Assembly: GCA_024734495.1 (NCBI GenBank)
Contig: JALMQS010000061.1
Location: 5,881,321 to 5,945,320 of the forward strand
From: Forficula auricularia
Lineage: Eukaryota > Arthropoda > Insecta > Dermaptera > Forficulidae
Length of the DNA: 64,000 nucleotides
Reading direction: 5' to 3'
Shown: piece after piece, positions 1 through 11,717 of the stretch
Position numbering within the stretch: position 1 is the first letter of the stretch
Layout of the letters: each line of letters begins with the position of its first letter
Position numbers and translations under genes: made by a program
The notes under the pieces: generated by a model
Database searches by the model: none
What the model was told of the DNA's origin: nothing
What the model saw: only the letters and a program-made list of their open reading frames with translations

Positions 1-39
1 GTAAGTATTTGTTAGTGTCTATAATGGCTATTTTGCCCT

Positions 40-785
40 ATTCTGGGTGTTAGAGTGCCTATTTCATTTATTGAATGCCTTTTTTAGTGCCTATTTTAAC
101 TAAATTTGGTAATTTCCATTTTTTACGATATTTTTCTAAATTTAAAAGTTCTTTTAATTATTAAAAAAATATTCCGAAAAAATTATTAAGGTGGGGAACC
201 TGGATCCAAGCAGCTATATATTATGCTCACCATTTGGATGAAATTCAAAAGGTATATTTGAAATTTTTTTTATATTGTTCTGTAATTCTATTTATTTATT
301 AAATTAAGTCATAGAAACAATCAATTTAGATGATGATTTATCTATAAGGGAAGATTTTTATATTCCAATACTTTTGAGGCTGATTTAGTATATATAAATT
401 GTAATTTTAACAATCTAGCTGTTATATACCATTATATACCATTATATGTTATAACCATTATAGCATTAGAAGCAAGAAATCTCTCTTTTGATAGAGTCCA
501 TAAAAATATTCCAGAGATTTCAAGAAAATATCAAAAAAGTATCTGGTCCTATTGCCTTCAATCTCAATCGAAAAATGAGCAATTCTGGTTGAACAATAGA
601 GGAAAGAATAGCCAGGAAATTAGGAGGATATAATAGTGCAAAAGAGGAATATTTAACATCATCTGAAATGGTTTATTTGAAATGAACTGCCTATTTTTAC
701 TTGAAATTGTCTTTTTAAGTGCCTATTTTAGTTATTTTTAGTGCTTAATTGTCTGCCTATTTCAAAGATTTTTAGTGCCTATAAA
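40..785 (+). repeat. Interspersed GTGCCTATTT motif array
   Basis: The motif (A)GTGCCTATTT or a one-base variant occurs near 53, 85, 687, 719, 754 and 774, always in the same orientation, in two clusters about 580 bases apart. Clustered short motifs near both ends are typical of subterminal transposase-binding sites in DNA transposons, but all copies here face the same way and I see no clear terminal inverted repeat. The left edge may lie outside the window. Read as a probable degenerate DNA transposon of unknown family. Confidence 0.45.
503..685 (+). pseudogene. Unidentified degenerate reading frame between the motif clusters
   Basis: One forward frame runs about 60 codons with a single internal stop and ends at the TGA at 683. 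It contains the recognisable stretches VSGPIAFNLNRK, TIEERIARKLGG and SAKEEYLTSSEM, which look more protein-like than the lysine- and isoleucine-rich background. It lies between the two GTGCCTATTT clusters, where the 3' end of a transposase would be expected. I do not recognise the family, and chance remains possible. Confidence 0.2.
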
Positions 786-800
786 TCCGAGCCTTAATTA

Positions 801-2487
801 TATTTCATCTGAAGCTAGTGAATGTATACTTACCTACTTCATTACATTTTTTTTTAACATAATTCTTAAGCCCACCAGGTGTCTTTTCAATAAAACACTT
901 TTAGTGTTGACCATGTCAAACGTTATGTGAAATACTATTTTTGTTTTAACCCTTGCAATGGTTGTGGCTATCACTCTATTATATAGCTGTCCGATTTCAA
1001 GAGATACAATCAACAAGGATGATAAAAAAAAGGTTGTTAATTTGTTTCCCTGAGACCTTTTTAAAACCAGCTGGCTCAGCAAAGATTTGCCAAAAGATAT
1101 CCGACAACCCGATCGATGTTTTCGAGACACACCTACACGTTTTTTTCCCACATAATGAATGAAGTTAGAATGTAAGATTTTTTAGGAATTGAAAGAATTG
1201 ACATGCAATAAATAGGGGCGAGATGTTCCTTCAGACCACTTTTAGTATTATTTACTTACTTTGTGATAATGTCGATGGTGTATTATTTAATCAAGAAACA
1301 ATTTAGAAAATTTGACGTCATTAAAGACTTTGGCTTGACCATACCCATCCCCTTTTTGACATATTTATGTAATTTTATTCCTATTACACAACAAATAGAT
1401 AGATGTAATTAAAATCGTATAGAAAAATGGTGTGAAACCCAAAGACTTTTTCCAGATTCAGTACGGCAAATTTTAGTTTGGACTCGATTTGAACATTAAG
1501 GTGTGAAATGACTTTTCTTTAAGTTTTAGACATATCAAAGTCCGATAAGAAAGAAAAAAATTTTTTTGGCTGCATGCTCCGCTTTTTCACCTTGGTCGTA
1601 GTGGTACTGAAGAATGTATCGAATTTTCTCTTTTTTTACCTCCATTTTGGAACGCTTTAACACACAACTGGCTTCACCAAACACAAAACTGTCAAATAAC
1701 TTTTTTAAAACGTTATGTCACCAGTGTATCGTGATGTCACCTTTAAATCTAAAAAAGAATGACCAGATGCGACGTATACATCGTGAGATATGGCTCATTA
1801 AAGCCATTTAACGAAAAAGGCTCAGAACTTTTTACTTCATCTTAAATTTTATTTATTTGTTATTATATCGTCACCCGATTGCAAGAACTAGAGGTAACTC
1901 CAAAAAATTATTTTTTGAGATACCTGGCTATTTCATTGCTAAAAATACATTTGAATTGTTATTCATAACTGTAACAATAATCATCTGTAGTCATATTAAG
2001 CGGTTTATTCAGATAAACACTATAAACATGCCAGGTCTGGAATAGGTAAAACATTTATAGCCCATTTTTCAAGAACTTGAAAAATCGAGTTACCTCGTTC
2101 TTTGCAATTGGGTAATATTTAATATTGCCGATGGTAATAGATATATAGTAGGTATACCATATACCTACAGTGAACTGTGTTAACCAATGGACTAAGGAAA
2201 TTGTGTTGCTATAAATGTAAAACGAGTGCCATTCGAGTGAATTTACATTGTTTAGATACAGATTAAAATCATACCTCTTAAAAACTGTCACTTTAACCGA
2301 GATTTTGCACAACCTGTAGGCGCTATATACAAGTTCAACTGTTCAACTGTTCTTTTACATGAACTCTTCGATTCAATTTATATTTTCCTACAAAATATTA
2401 AATGATTTTCAATTATAAAGACATTTTATAAATGGGCGTGAGAGGGAATTGATTCCTCCGGTTCTCAAATTTATCAATTATGTATTT
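801..2487. other. AT-rich stretch with no recognisable feature
   Basis: Only short stop-limited frames occur on either strand, none with a known motif. No tandem array or palindrome is obvious. Confidence 0.5.
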
Positions 2488-2768
2488 CAGGAATTATTTA
2501 ACGGATTATAATGGTGTTTCACATAGTGGAAATAAAATTAAAAAAATTAAAAAAACTTTTTAAATTATTTTGGAAATTTTTTATTTATCTCTATACATAT
2601 TTCGGGCTATGAACCCTTCATCAGGAGGTTTAACAAAAAACAGTTTGAAAGATATTAATTTGCCGATGGTAATAGATTCAAATTTACAAGAAATCATAAG
2701 ATGGTGTCATCTATTAAATTCGATGGAATGGAATATTTTTAATTATATGTCAGAGGGGTTGTTTTTCA

Positions 2769-2831
2769 CCCCCTCGGGAATCGAACCCGAGTGCCAGTAA
2801 CAGCAATCTGGGCTACCTGGCTCACCTGCAG
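2769..2831 (-). repeat. tRNA-like module in the left foldback arm
   Basis: On the minus strand an exact pol III B-box match (GGTTCGATTCC, 2777-2787) sits in a T-arm with a perfect six-pair stem CTCGGG/CCCGAG and the loop TTCGATT. An A-box-like stretch lies about 35 bases upstream. That spacing is about 9 bases shorter than in tRNA genes, so the anticodon arm is reduced. This is a SINE-type promoter relic, not a functional tRNA. Confidence 0.6.
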
Positions 2832-3180
2832 GATGCGAACCTCTCTGACATATGTACACGCGTAAAATATTTTACTCAAAGATTGTTATCTTAATTTGTA
2901 AAATTTCGCGATATAGTGATTCTAAATTTAAACATAGAGCCATGCCATATAATTTAAATAAAGGTCGTTGAGTGTTTCGAATTTTGAAGAGATTCAAAAT
3001 TCGAATGGCAATGGAATGACTTTTCCTAATTTAATATGAAAGATATTAATTTGCCGATGGTAATAGATTCAAATTTACAAGAAATCATAAGTTGGTGTCA
3101 TCTATTAAATTCGATGGAATGGAATATTTTTAATTATAAGTCAGAGGGGTTGTTTTTTTCAAAGAGGTTCGCACCCTGCA

Positions 3181-3240
3181 GGTGAGCCAGGTGGCCCGGA
3201 TTGCTGTTACTGGCACTGGGGTTCGATTCCCGAGGAGGTG
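3181..3240 (+). repeat. tRNA-like module in the foldback centre
   Basis: Plus-strand copy of the same module with GGTTCGATTCC at 3220-3230 and an A-box-like GAGCCAGGTGG at 3184. It has the same shortened A-to-B spacing as the arm copies. Confidence 0.55.
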
Positions 3241-3512
3241 AAAGACACCAACTTATGATTTCTTGTAAATTTCAATCTATTACCATCGGCAAATTAATAT
3301 CTTTCATATTAAATTTTGAAAAGTCATTCCATTGCCCTTCGAATTTTGAATCTCTTCAAAATTCGAAACACTCGACAACCTTTATTTAAATTATATGGCA
3401 TGGCTATATGTTTAAATTTAGAATCACTATATCGCGAAATTTTACAAATTAAGATAACAATCTTTGAGTAAAATATTTTACGCGTGTACATATGTCAGAT
3501 TCGGATCCTGCA

Positions 3513-3572
3513 GGTGAGCCAGGAGGCCCGGATTGCTGTTACTGGAACTCGGGTTCGATTCCCGAGTGGGTG
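3513..3572 (+). repeat. tRNA-like module in the right foldback arm
   Basis: Inverted partner of the 2769-2831 module, with the B box at 3552-3562 and an intact CTCGGG/CCCGAG T-stem. It is followed by GGGTGAAAAACAACCC, a small hairpin of its own. Confidence 0.6.
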
Positions 3573-3789
3573 AAAAACAACCCCTCTGCCATCGAATTTA
3601 ATAGATAACACCAACTTATGATTTCTTGTAAAAAACAGTTTTTGTTAAATCTCCTGATGGAGGGTTTATAGCCCGAAATATGTATAGAGATAAATAAAAA
3701 ATCTCCAAAATAATTTAAAATATTTTCTAATTTTTTTAATTTTATTTCCACTATGTGAAACACCACTATAATCCGTTAAATAATTCCTG

Positions 3790-4792
3790 TGTTTAGTATG
3801 TTTCACTATAAACCAACACCGCTTTCTTTAAACTTTAATTATGTATTGTTTCAATTAGTGTAATGTAATTTTTAATTTTGTAAATAAAAATTGTATTAAA
3901 AAAAAATAATAATTATAATAATCCGTGCAAAAAGCCCTAGTAAAAGTTAATATATATATATTTTTCCTAAGTTTAATTTGATTATTTATAATTTATTTTA
4001 ATATTACGAGATTTTTTAACCCCTGAGATCCATTAGAACGATTATTCATTCCTTTGAGTATAAACATTTTTTACTTTAGATAATGTCAAATGGAAAAATT
4101 TCGAAATGAAATGCAAGATGTCTATCTCCTGAGGAAGGAAGGAAAGAAAAATCTCCCCGTCAATCAGTCAAGCCCTTTCACATTTCCCCTTAGTATTGAA
4201 CATTTCTTTGTGCGAACATCTTGTCTTGAAGAGTCGCTATTCAGTTGATTGCAGATCTCTCATCTCAATCATCCAACACGCAACATTTATATGTATATTA
4301 TTTCTAGGCACCCCAAAAAGGGGTGGTCATGAATGCCCTCCAATTGGCGGCGGTGTGAATGAATTGAAGGGCTCTCATGTGGTTCAAACAGAGACATATG
4401 TGACTGACACACAGACAGACAAGATGGTTTGCTTGTTTCTCAAGTGTGATTCACACTTTGTCACCAAGAGTGCACATGCTGGTAGAACCTGTTCATTTTG
4501 AATTGGGGCCAAATTATAGAACGGTTATTGTGCAAAGAACTAAGAACATAATCAACAGGCGAACAGGGTACAGATAGAAACATATTTAGAAATTGAATCA
4601 AATTAAAAAAAAAAATTCCCAGAGAATTCGTCGTTAAAATTCAAGTTGATTTTGGAAATTTTGCAAAAGAAAAAAATAAACTTCGATCAATCAAATTCGA
4701 TATAAAAGTAAAATTCAAACTGGTCAAATCTATTTGCGGTCAAATTAGAAATATTATAATATTATAAATCAAACAAGCCTATTTGTTACGTC
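3790..4792. other. Spacer with a less AT-rich single-copy island
   Basis: 3790-4100 is simple AT-rich DNA. About 4110-4520 is noticeably more balanced, shares nothing with the repeats elsewhere in the window, and contains a small dyad CACCCCAAAAAGGGGTG near 4309. An open frame at 4196-4501 (101 codons) has no motif I recognise. The island could be a conserved non-coding element or an exon, but nothing decides this. Confidence 0.35.
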
Positions 4793-4800
4793 CTTTAGAA

Positions 4801-6358
4801 AAGGGATGTCCAACCTTTTGGCCTAGATGGGCCACATTTGAAGAAATAAAATTGTCTCGGGCCGCAGATATACACTAATTTTATTGATGTTTGTTTTTTT
4901 TTGGCTTTTCGGCCATGGTAGCCATAAGCCATTTACGATACTATTTATTTTTATTTTTTAAATTTGTCTCTACCTAGGGGGTCAGATTTTAGCCGGATGC
5001 TCTCGAGCCGGATTCGAACTCGGGTCCTCTTGGTTAGCTGTTGATATTTGTTAATCAAAAAAGAAAGTTAATAATGTAGAATAATGATATTCACCATGAC
5101 AAAGAGGCAAAAATGGCAAAGCAAAACAATCGTTGAGTTCTTTTCCTTCAGGGTTTTGTTTTTAAATCAATTAGCACTTAAAAAATTTTAATTACTGAAC
5201 TAATAAATACGAGTATTTTAGTAAATGGAAATATGAGATGAAGAATAATTTTTAAATATTCGAAACTTAATTATTTTTTTACCTGATGGTTGATCTTATA
5301 ATTTTGCTTTTAGTGCAATTTAATTCTTGAAAATAGCTTCACGTACGTACCTAGGTATATGTAAATACATATTTCTAAAAGGGGAATAAATATTGTGAAG
5401 CCAGGACTATTTGTTTCTGGGTAGATAATTTTTGTATAATTCTAATAAAGAGACATTTTTAAATTTATTTTCAGTTCAATGTCTGATTGCAGTTCCATAA
5501 GAAAGTCTGCAGGTAAAATATTTATATCTAATAAAAATGTATTCAAAATATGCCGAAATTGAGATTATTTTTTCGAAAATCTTGATATATTTTTTCACAT
5601 TCAAAATTGAAATTCTGCCTTAATTCTTAAAAAACTTTTCGGGAGATTTTCCATTTCTTCTTATTTTAGAAAGTGCACTGGTATACTGATTAGATTTTGG
5701 AATATCTGGTTCAAAAGGCGGAAAATATTTTTTGAATTATTCTATTGAGATTTTAAGAGTATGTTATAGTATAGCCATAAATGAACAATTGCATTTATTA
5801 TCTAAGTTTATTAATAATTATTAGGGCAGCTCTAGTGTAACGAGTCTTGAAATAGTTTTTACTTTTTTATTATTTAATGTGCGAGTGAGTGATGCTTTCA
5901 TTAGAATCTGATGGATAAAAATAATTACAAAGAGCGCGAATAGAAATCTCTCTTTCTTTAGAGCTAAGATGTATTGCAAGGGTGCCTGAAACAGCACTGG
6001 ACTTGTAAGTGGATGCCACTTACAAGAATAGACCTGTTTCAGACTATAAGAGATTAATTTCTTAATTTCTATTATTCTAGGAATGGCCTTTTGCACTCGG
6101 ACCAAAACGATACTCGTTATAGAGAGAGAATATTCAATTGGACTTCATTAAAATTCAGACGAAAATCTACAAAAGAAATTACTTTTTGCGGCTTTAACTA
6201 GAAAGCGTACCGAGTCTTTTTATTTAAAAAAAAAATATATAAGGTCAAATTGAATCAGATATGTCTTCCAGTAAGTACATAAAAATCTTTAAGAAAGTAT
6301 ATAATTTTATTTCGGGCCGCATTCATTGCAGTGCTGGGCGGCGGGTTGGACAGCCCTG
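4801..6358 (-). mobile_element. hAT-family DNA transposon remnant, copy 1
   Basis: The ends are AAGGGATGTCCAACCTTTTGG and, inverted, CAGGGCTGTCCAACC, the CAGGGGTGTCCAA-type terminal repeats of a widespread hAT group. The first base of the left end has mutated from C to A. The element is flanked by a perfect 8-bp duplication CTTTAGAA (4793-4800 and 6359-6366), the hAT hallmark. The GGGCCGC/GGCCCAG subterminal blocks are shared with the copy at 11718-12739. The interior holds a decayed transposase end on the minus strand. At 1558 bp it cannot encode a full hAT transposase of about 600 residues. Confidence 0.88.
5442..5595 (-). pseudogene. hAT transposase C-terminal fragment
   Basis: The minus-strand frame ending at the TAG at 5442 reads through FRHILNTFLLDI, NILPADFLMELQSDIELK and NLKMSLY. 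This fits the hAT pattern of a phenylalanine-rich block, an NPF..D region, and then (M)ELxxLQxDxxLK, which precedes the dimerisation segment. One stop lies just upstream of SQFRHIL, and the conserved downstream FGSTYxCE block is missing. The same block is found in the related copy at 11974-12087. The fragment is dead. Family assignment rests on pattern recognition of the ELQSDIELK motif together with the hAT ends. Confidence 0.65.
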
Positions 6359-6869
6359 CTTTAGAACACCATTATTGATTTTAACTGAACTCTATTGAAA
6401 CAAAAAGGTTATTGATGTTATCATTTTGAAATGTATCACTTACTCTATAAGTGATTTTGATGAAATTTAATATTAAGTGTCTTTTTATAAAATTGGTTTG
6501 CTACCCGCATCCATTATAAGCGGAAATAGTTTATATCCCTTATTAATAGCAATCATTGTTCTTACCCTAAAAACAGATTTGATAAAAAAGAATAATATGT
6601 CCTAATATATGCATACATACCTCCATATACATATTATATTACATATACATAATATTATGCGTTTCCACGTAACTTTTTCGTTTCAGATTTTCTTTACACT
6701 TTTATTTATTAATTATCCCAATATCAAATATAATCACCTATTCACCCCTTATATACTATAAATAGTTTTAATTATGCTTTTATGTATTCTATATATGTAT
6801 CTTCTTCTCTATAAATTCTTCTTATATAAAAAGAAATGGTGAGTGACTCATTCAATGAACAAAATAGCC

Positions 6870-7812
6870 AAAACCCGCTCGACCTAGAAAGATGAAATTT
6901 GGAGTATATATTATTTCTATGATGTAGGGGTGAGGTAAATTTTTTTTGTGGGAAAGAATCCCCCAAAATATGTTTTCATGGTTTTTCGAGATCTCTTAAA
7001 CTTGTATTTTGCTCTATTTGCTTCTAAAAGAGAGACAGTCATTTTGGAGTAAACTTTTTGAATTTTTAAAGTGTTCTATCTCCTAGGTTTTTTAAGTTTC
7101 AGGGTGTAATTTTGGTACAAAGGTTTATTGTTGAAGTATCTCGAAAATTAATTTAATTTTTTCAAAATTTGACTCTTGAAACTAAAAATAAGAGATTTAT
7201 TATTTTGGGGTCTTATACACAAAAGGCTTCGTATCTCTTATGCTTTTTAAGTTATGAAGTTTATATTTGGATATAGGTATCTTTTTCCAATATAGCTCTG
7301 TGTCTATTACTAAAAGATGTTAGAAACGTTTTTTAAATTTCAACCAGCGAGAGGAGAGCTTTTTTTTCAAATATTAACTTTTCAACAAAATTTCATTTCA
7401 AATAGATTTTTTTAAATCCGGGTTTAGTTTTTGTTTAGGAAGGTTAATTATAAAAATAGAAAAATACGTATGTGAGTATTTTGCTTTATCCCCTTCGCCT
7501 CGATAACCATTTTGGGTTATAGTAAATTTCTTGAATATTTATTCTCCTCAGGTATATTTGAATTTCAAGATTCATTTGTCAAACATGAGTTTATTATTTG
7601 AATATCTCGAAAAGATATTTCACTTTTTAAAAATTTGACCTCTTTTCCCTAAAATTGATGATTTTTGATTTTGGGTTCTTTAAACACAAACGAATTTCTA
7701 TTTCCTATGTTTTTTAAATTAGCGAGTTCATAATTTTTCATGTTACTAAAAAAAAAACGTTTTAACAGTTTTTTGAAATCTCATCCCTGTGGCCAATGGG
7801 GGGGGGGGGGCT
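6870..7812. repeat. Diverged internal duplication ending in a G13 tract
   Basis: Two halves, about 7080-7370 and 7530-7790, share an ordered series of short blocks. These include a TATCTCGAAAA block, an AAATTTGAC block, a TTGGGGTCTTA/TTGGGTTCTTT block followed by ACACAAA, and a TATGTTTTTTAA-type block. This is an old tandem duplication of roughly 450 bases. It ends next to a run of 13 G at 7798-7810. Nothing codes. Confidence 0.5.
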
Positions 7813-7990
7813 ATTTAAATAAAATCTACATTTCAATATATTGTTATTTAAAATCAACAAATTTAGTATAGATACTTAATGTGAGGGAACCAATAAGTTC
7901 GATCCTGGAGGAGCGACAGCCCTGATGATAAAAAAACAAACTTAGGTATCTCATAAGATGTGAGATAATCTTTGAACATTTTCATTTTAA

Positions 7991-8598
7991 GGAGGTCCTT
8001 TCGCTCCAGTTGAGTCAAAAGAACTGTAGTATGTAATCTTTAATAAAATAAGTTAAAATACAAATGAAAAATAATAAAATTAAAAAATAAATAGTATGAA
8101 AGCCGTAAATGTTTGAAATAAAAACAATTATATAAAAAAAAATTAAATGCAAAAGTTAGTTTGATTTATTCAAAACAGCTGATAATAACTCTTGTATGAT
8201 TTGGTATTTCTACTGTCTATGTTTACATCCAATTATCCAACATAGCATTTGTGTGATTTTTTAAAGTAAATATCTCAGTAAATTAGAAGGTCAATTATAT
8301 ATTTATTGCAAAAAAAGAAACCTGCATGTTTCAAAAAGCTAATTTTTAGTTGTTTTTTTTAACTTAATCTATTCAACCAATAGTAGTATAATTCAAGAGA
8401 AAGTGTCAAGATCTTAATTTTCCATAAGACTCTGAGAAAATGTTTACATTAAAAAAAAAAATATTTTCAAAAATTTGCACGCTAATGTGTGATAGTAACT
8501 TCACCAAAGCATAGATAGAGACTTAAACTATTATTAAAAATTAAGTTAGAGTTATAATCTAATATTTTTTATTTAACATTGGCGGCGAAAGGACCTCC
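7991..8598. mobile_element. TTAA-flanked non-autonomous DNA transposon (family A, copy 1)
   Basis: TTAA stands at 7987-7990 and 8599-8602. Between them the ends are perfect inverted repeats of 14 bases, GGAGGTCCTTTCGC. TTAA target duplication is characteristic of the piggyBac superfamily. The 608-bp interior is AT-rich and non-coding, so this is a MITE-like deletion derivative. A second copy is interrupted at 52770-54615. Confidence 0.85.
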
Positions 8599-8602
8599 TT
8601 AA

Positions 8603-9543
8603 AAATTCTAATTTTAATAATGAATTATTTCTATAATTACTAATATTCGCCATCTAAACCTTAGACAATATTAAGACCCCGGGCAAAGCTCGTAAGCCCA
8701 TCGTGAAGTTCGGAATAGATAATTCATAATTCACTGAATAATAAATAATCAAACGTTTGAGATTTTTCAAATCTAAATGACAATTTCCGTCAATTGAAAT
8801 TTGAGATTTACGATATCTATTTCATTTTAAAGATAAATTAAGACGATAATATTATTAATCATAGCAGGCATGAAGGGGTTGAAACGAGTCGTTTGAGGAC
8901 CCCATCAGAACGGGTCGTCTTTGTGACGTGAACAGGTGTCAGAGCTGACTTTCTGTTCGGTCGACACTCACAGCAAAGCACCGAGCAGTGTCTGACAAGC
9001 TCACCACATGCTGGCAACTGAAACCTAATCTGCCCTGATCTTATCGGGCCTTCTATGAGCAAAATCTAACACCAATTCACATCTCTTTTATGAGCTTTGT
9101 AAATCAAATTGAAATGACAGCTACGAGGGTGCAAAATGACATTCTTATTTCATTTTATATCTACTCATTTTTTAAACGAACAAAATAAGGTCATTATTGA
9201 ATGAAAAAAAAATAATTACCCCCATATGCCCTATAAAGGAAAGAAGATAGTGAATAAAAAGTTATCGTATTTAATATCGTAGATTTGATGCTTTGCTGTA
9301 GAGTTGTCTAAACTAAACTCTAAAGAGAAGATTCGACTAAAATCACCTAGAGTGCACTTTTTTAATGGAAAAATGTCATCACAATGCACGACGTTTAGAC
9401 AACTATTTTCTATTTAAAAATGTGCAAACGAGGTCTATTAGCCGAAACTTATTTTTTGGAAAAATATTTAATATCACTGATCTGTCGAAATCTCTCTTCG
9501 ATATTTCATTCATTTTTGTTTTTTAAAATATGTAATTTTATTA
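8603..9543. other. Spacer with a less AT-rich island at about 8850-9065
   Basis: 8850-9065 is GC-balanced, unlike its surroundings, and has no second copy here. A minus-strand frame (67 codons, 8859-9062) shows no motif I recognise. The rest is AT-rich DNA without visible structure. Confidence 0.35.
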
Positions 9544-9545
9544 TA

Positions 9546-9998
9546 CAGGATGGGGCATAAAGATTTACCACATTTTGAAGAGGTATAAAAAATGAAAAAT
9601 TTAACTAGAAAAAAACTGAATATATTTTTGAAAAGAACATAAAATATATATTTTGTTTTAAACATTATCAGAGAAAAAAAGGTGGGGAGTCAAAAATGAA
9701 AATTCTAGCCCTTTTGACCAAACTCAATCAAATTTTGTATACATATTCTGTGGACCCCCAGAAGGCTGGAAATGCAAAAAATTTCCAAATTTTGTATACA
9801 GAGTTTGATCGAAAGGGCTAAAATTTTCATTTTTGACCCCCCCCCCCCGCCCACCCTTTTTCGTCTGATATAATGTTTATTACACATTAAAAAAAAATAT
9901 TTCATGTTCTTTTGAAAATATATTCAGTTTTTTTCTAGTTAATTTTTTTCATTTTTTATACCTCTTCAAATTGTGGTAGATCTTTATGCCCCACCCTG
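9546..9998. mobile_element. TA-flanked palindromic MITE (family G, copy 1)
   Basis: The ends are CAGGATGGGGCATAAAG and, inverted, CAGGGTGGGGCATAAAG. TA lies on each side, consistent with a TA target duplication. The two halves are inverted copies of each other almost to the centre, each with a G- or C-run next to the recurring TCAAAAATGAAAATTCTAG-type module. The 453-bp element has no coding capacity. The TA duplication and CAGGG ends would suit a Tc1/mariner-like source, but no transposase is present to prove it. Confidence 0.85.
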
Positions 9999-10000
9999 TA

Positions 10001-11709
10001 TTATACGAGTATTTTACTTTAAAATATGCAATATTGAGAATTCGCAAAAGAATTTTTTTCCAACCATAGTACATTTGCCAAGAGATTTTTAAATTTCGAT
10101 GTTACATAGTATTGACATTTGCAGCAAAGATATTCAGTATAGTTGCTAGCGGTTGCTAGTATACTTTGTTGAATAAAAAAATTGACGATTTTTTTGTGTA
10201 ATGCAATGATAGTGAAGATGGACTTTATAAATTACTATAAATTACTATAGGCTTTTTCTTTTTTAATGTTTCCCTATTGTAGGATTATTGTACTAAGTTT
10301 GCGCATTGTACCGGCTTTAGAATCAGGCGTGTTCGAGCGACTGCTCAGGGGCCCAAGATCTGGAGGGGCGAATTATAGCATTTGTGTATTTATTCGGTAC
10401 TAAAAGCATAATGCTACTGGCTCTGGCTATAATACAAACAATTATTATAACTGTTTAAATAGTCAAATTAATTTATCAACTAGCTCTTTATTAAGAATTA
10501 TTTCGAAAATATAAAACAGAACAAAGAGAAAGTGTAAAAACACTATAGTCCACTTTTTTATTACTCCCGGTCAAAATAAATAGAAGGAAGGTTTATCATC
10601 TTAGTAGTAATTGTTTGAAGATGAATAAACTGACTGATCAAGTCCCAAAAAAAGTGTTTTGGTCTTTTTGCACGCCAGCTTTAATTATATAAATATATAT
10701 CTAGATTCAATCAACTTAAAGATTAAAGAGTAACGATAGTCTAAACACTATGGAAGAGCTTGCGAATTAACAATTAGAAAAAATATGTTGCTAATATGGA
10801 ATTACTAGACTTTCTAAGGCCTGCCTTGTTGGTCCAAAATACTTGAGATATTAAATTCGTTTTTATTTATTGTTGATAAGGAGAAAATGAGATAATTTGG
10901 GAAATTTTTCATAATTTTAAGTTAACCCACTTTTAAGTGCCTACAGGTATAAAAATCAGCCAAAATGGCAATTCCTGAAGCATCAGTTAGATTTAGACTA
11001 TCATTTTACAATTTAAACTAATTTTATTTCTTAGAGAATTGGCCTAAAATATCTGGGTTTTTTTCTTTTGAGCAGGAAGACTCAAATGAATAAATCCGTT
11101 TGTAACATTCATTTACTGTCCCGTACTATATACAAATGTATACTATGTGAGATATTTTGTTGGCTCTGTAATTATGGTCAATGTTTTTAAATTTTTCAGA
11201 TATTTAAAAAAAATAACTAAGCAAAAACATTAATTTGTTCTACACAATTTTAGTAAAATTCATCTATGTTTTTTAATATCAAATTCGAGGAAAAAGTGAA
11301 AAATTTTTAAAAGTCAGTTCCAATTTTGGTGAATAAAGTTAAACAGACATGTGTATTATTTCTTACTATAGAAAGGGTTGAAAATAATAAAAAGTTATTT
11401 AATTGAATAGTTTGGCATTTTTTAACCTGAAAATCTAGAGCTAGAAAGCCCAAAATCTAATAAGTTCACCGCATTGAAAATACAAAATATTTTAGCACAA
11501 GAACGAACTTTCCTCTAACTTTGTGTTCTTAAGTTATCGTGGATAACTGAATCCAGACACAGAAACAGAAAAAAATAATGTTTGAAAATGATTTTTGAGA
11601 CGTTGCATTTTTCAACAGAATGAGCAAAAAAAAATTAATTTTTTTAGTGAATTCACTACTAGGGTAGACTTCGCCTACCTCCGGGGTGAACTGAAAAAAA
11701 TGGAACAGA
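10001..11709. other. AT-rich spacer with a decayed family F fragment
   Basis: Around 11290-11530 there are the blocks GGAAAAAGTGAAAAAT and GAGCTAGAAAGC, seen in order in the dispersed family F repeats. The rest shows nothing I can assign. 10310-10370 is briefly GC-richer but short. Confidence 0.35.
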
Positions 11710-11717
11710 CACTAGAC

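Larger units (their letters stand above)
2488..3789. repeat. Large foldback element with tRNA-like modules (family E, copy 1)
   Basis: The sequence from 2488 rightward (GGAATTATTTAACGG...) is repeated inverted, ending at 3789. 2488-2645 pairs with 3627-3789, 2693-2860 with 3490-3627, and 2850-3110 with 3252-3490, so almost the whole 1.3 kb folds on itself around a centre near 3150-3245. The right arm lacks about 40 bases present near 2655-2693. A block starting GATATTAATTTGCCGATGG is also directly repeated at 2656 and 3041. Each arm carries a tRNA-like module and a third lies in the centre. No transposase is present, so this is a non-autonomous foldback or a SINE-containing composite. Confidence 0.85.

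Noticed and set aside
834..1162. Overlapping open frames on both strands
   Set aside because: Neither has a recognisable domain. Openness on both strands at this length is expected in places by chance.
3513..3572. Possible functional tRNA gene
   Set aside because: The T-arm and B box are good, but the A-to-B spacing is about 9 bases short, there is no proper anticodon or acceptor stem, and copies lie in foldback arms.
4196..4501. 101-codon frame as a host exon
   Set aside because: In a balanced island, but no motif, no clear splice signals and no start context supports it. Kept only as an island note.
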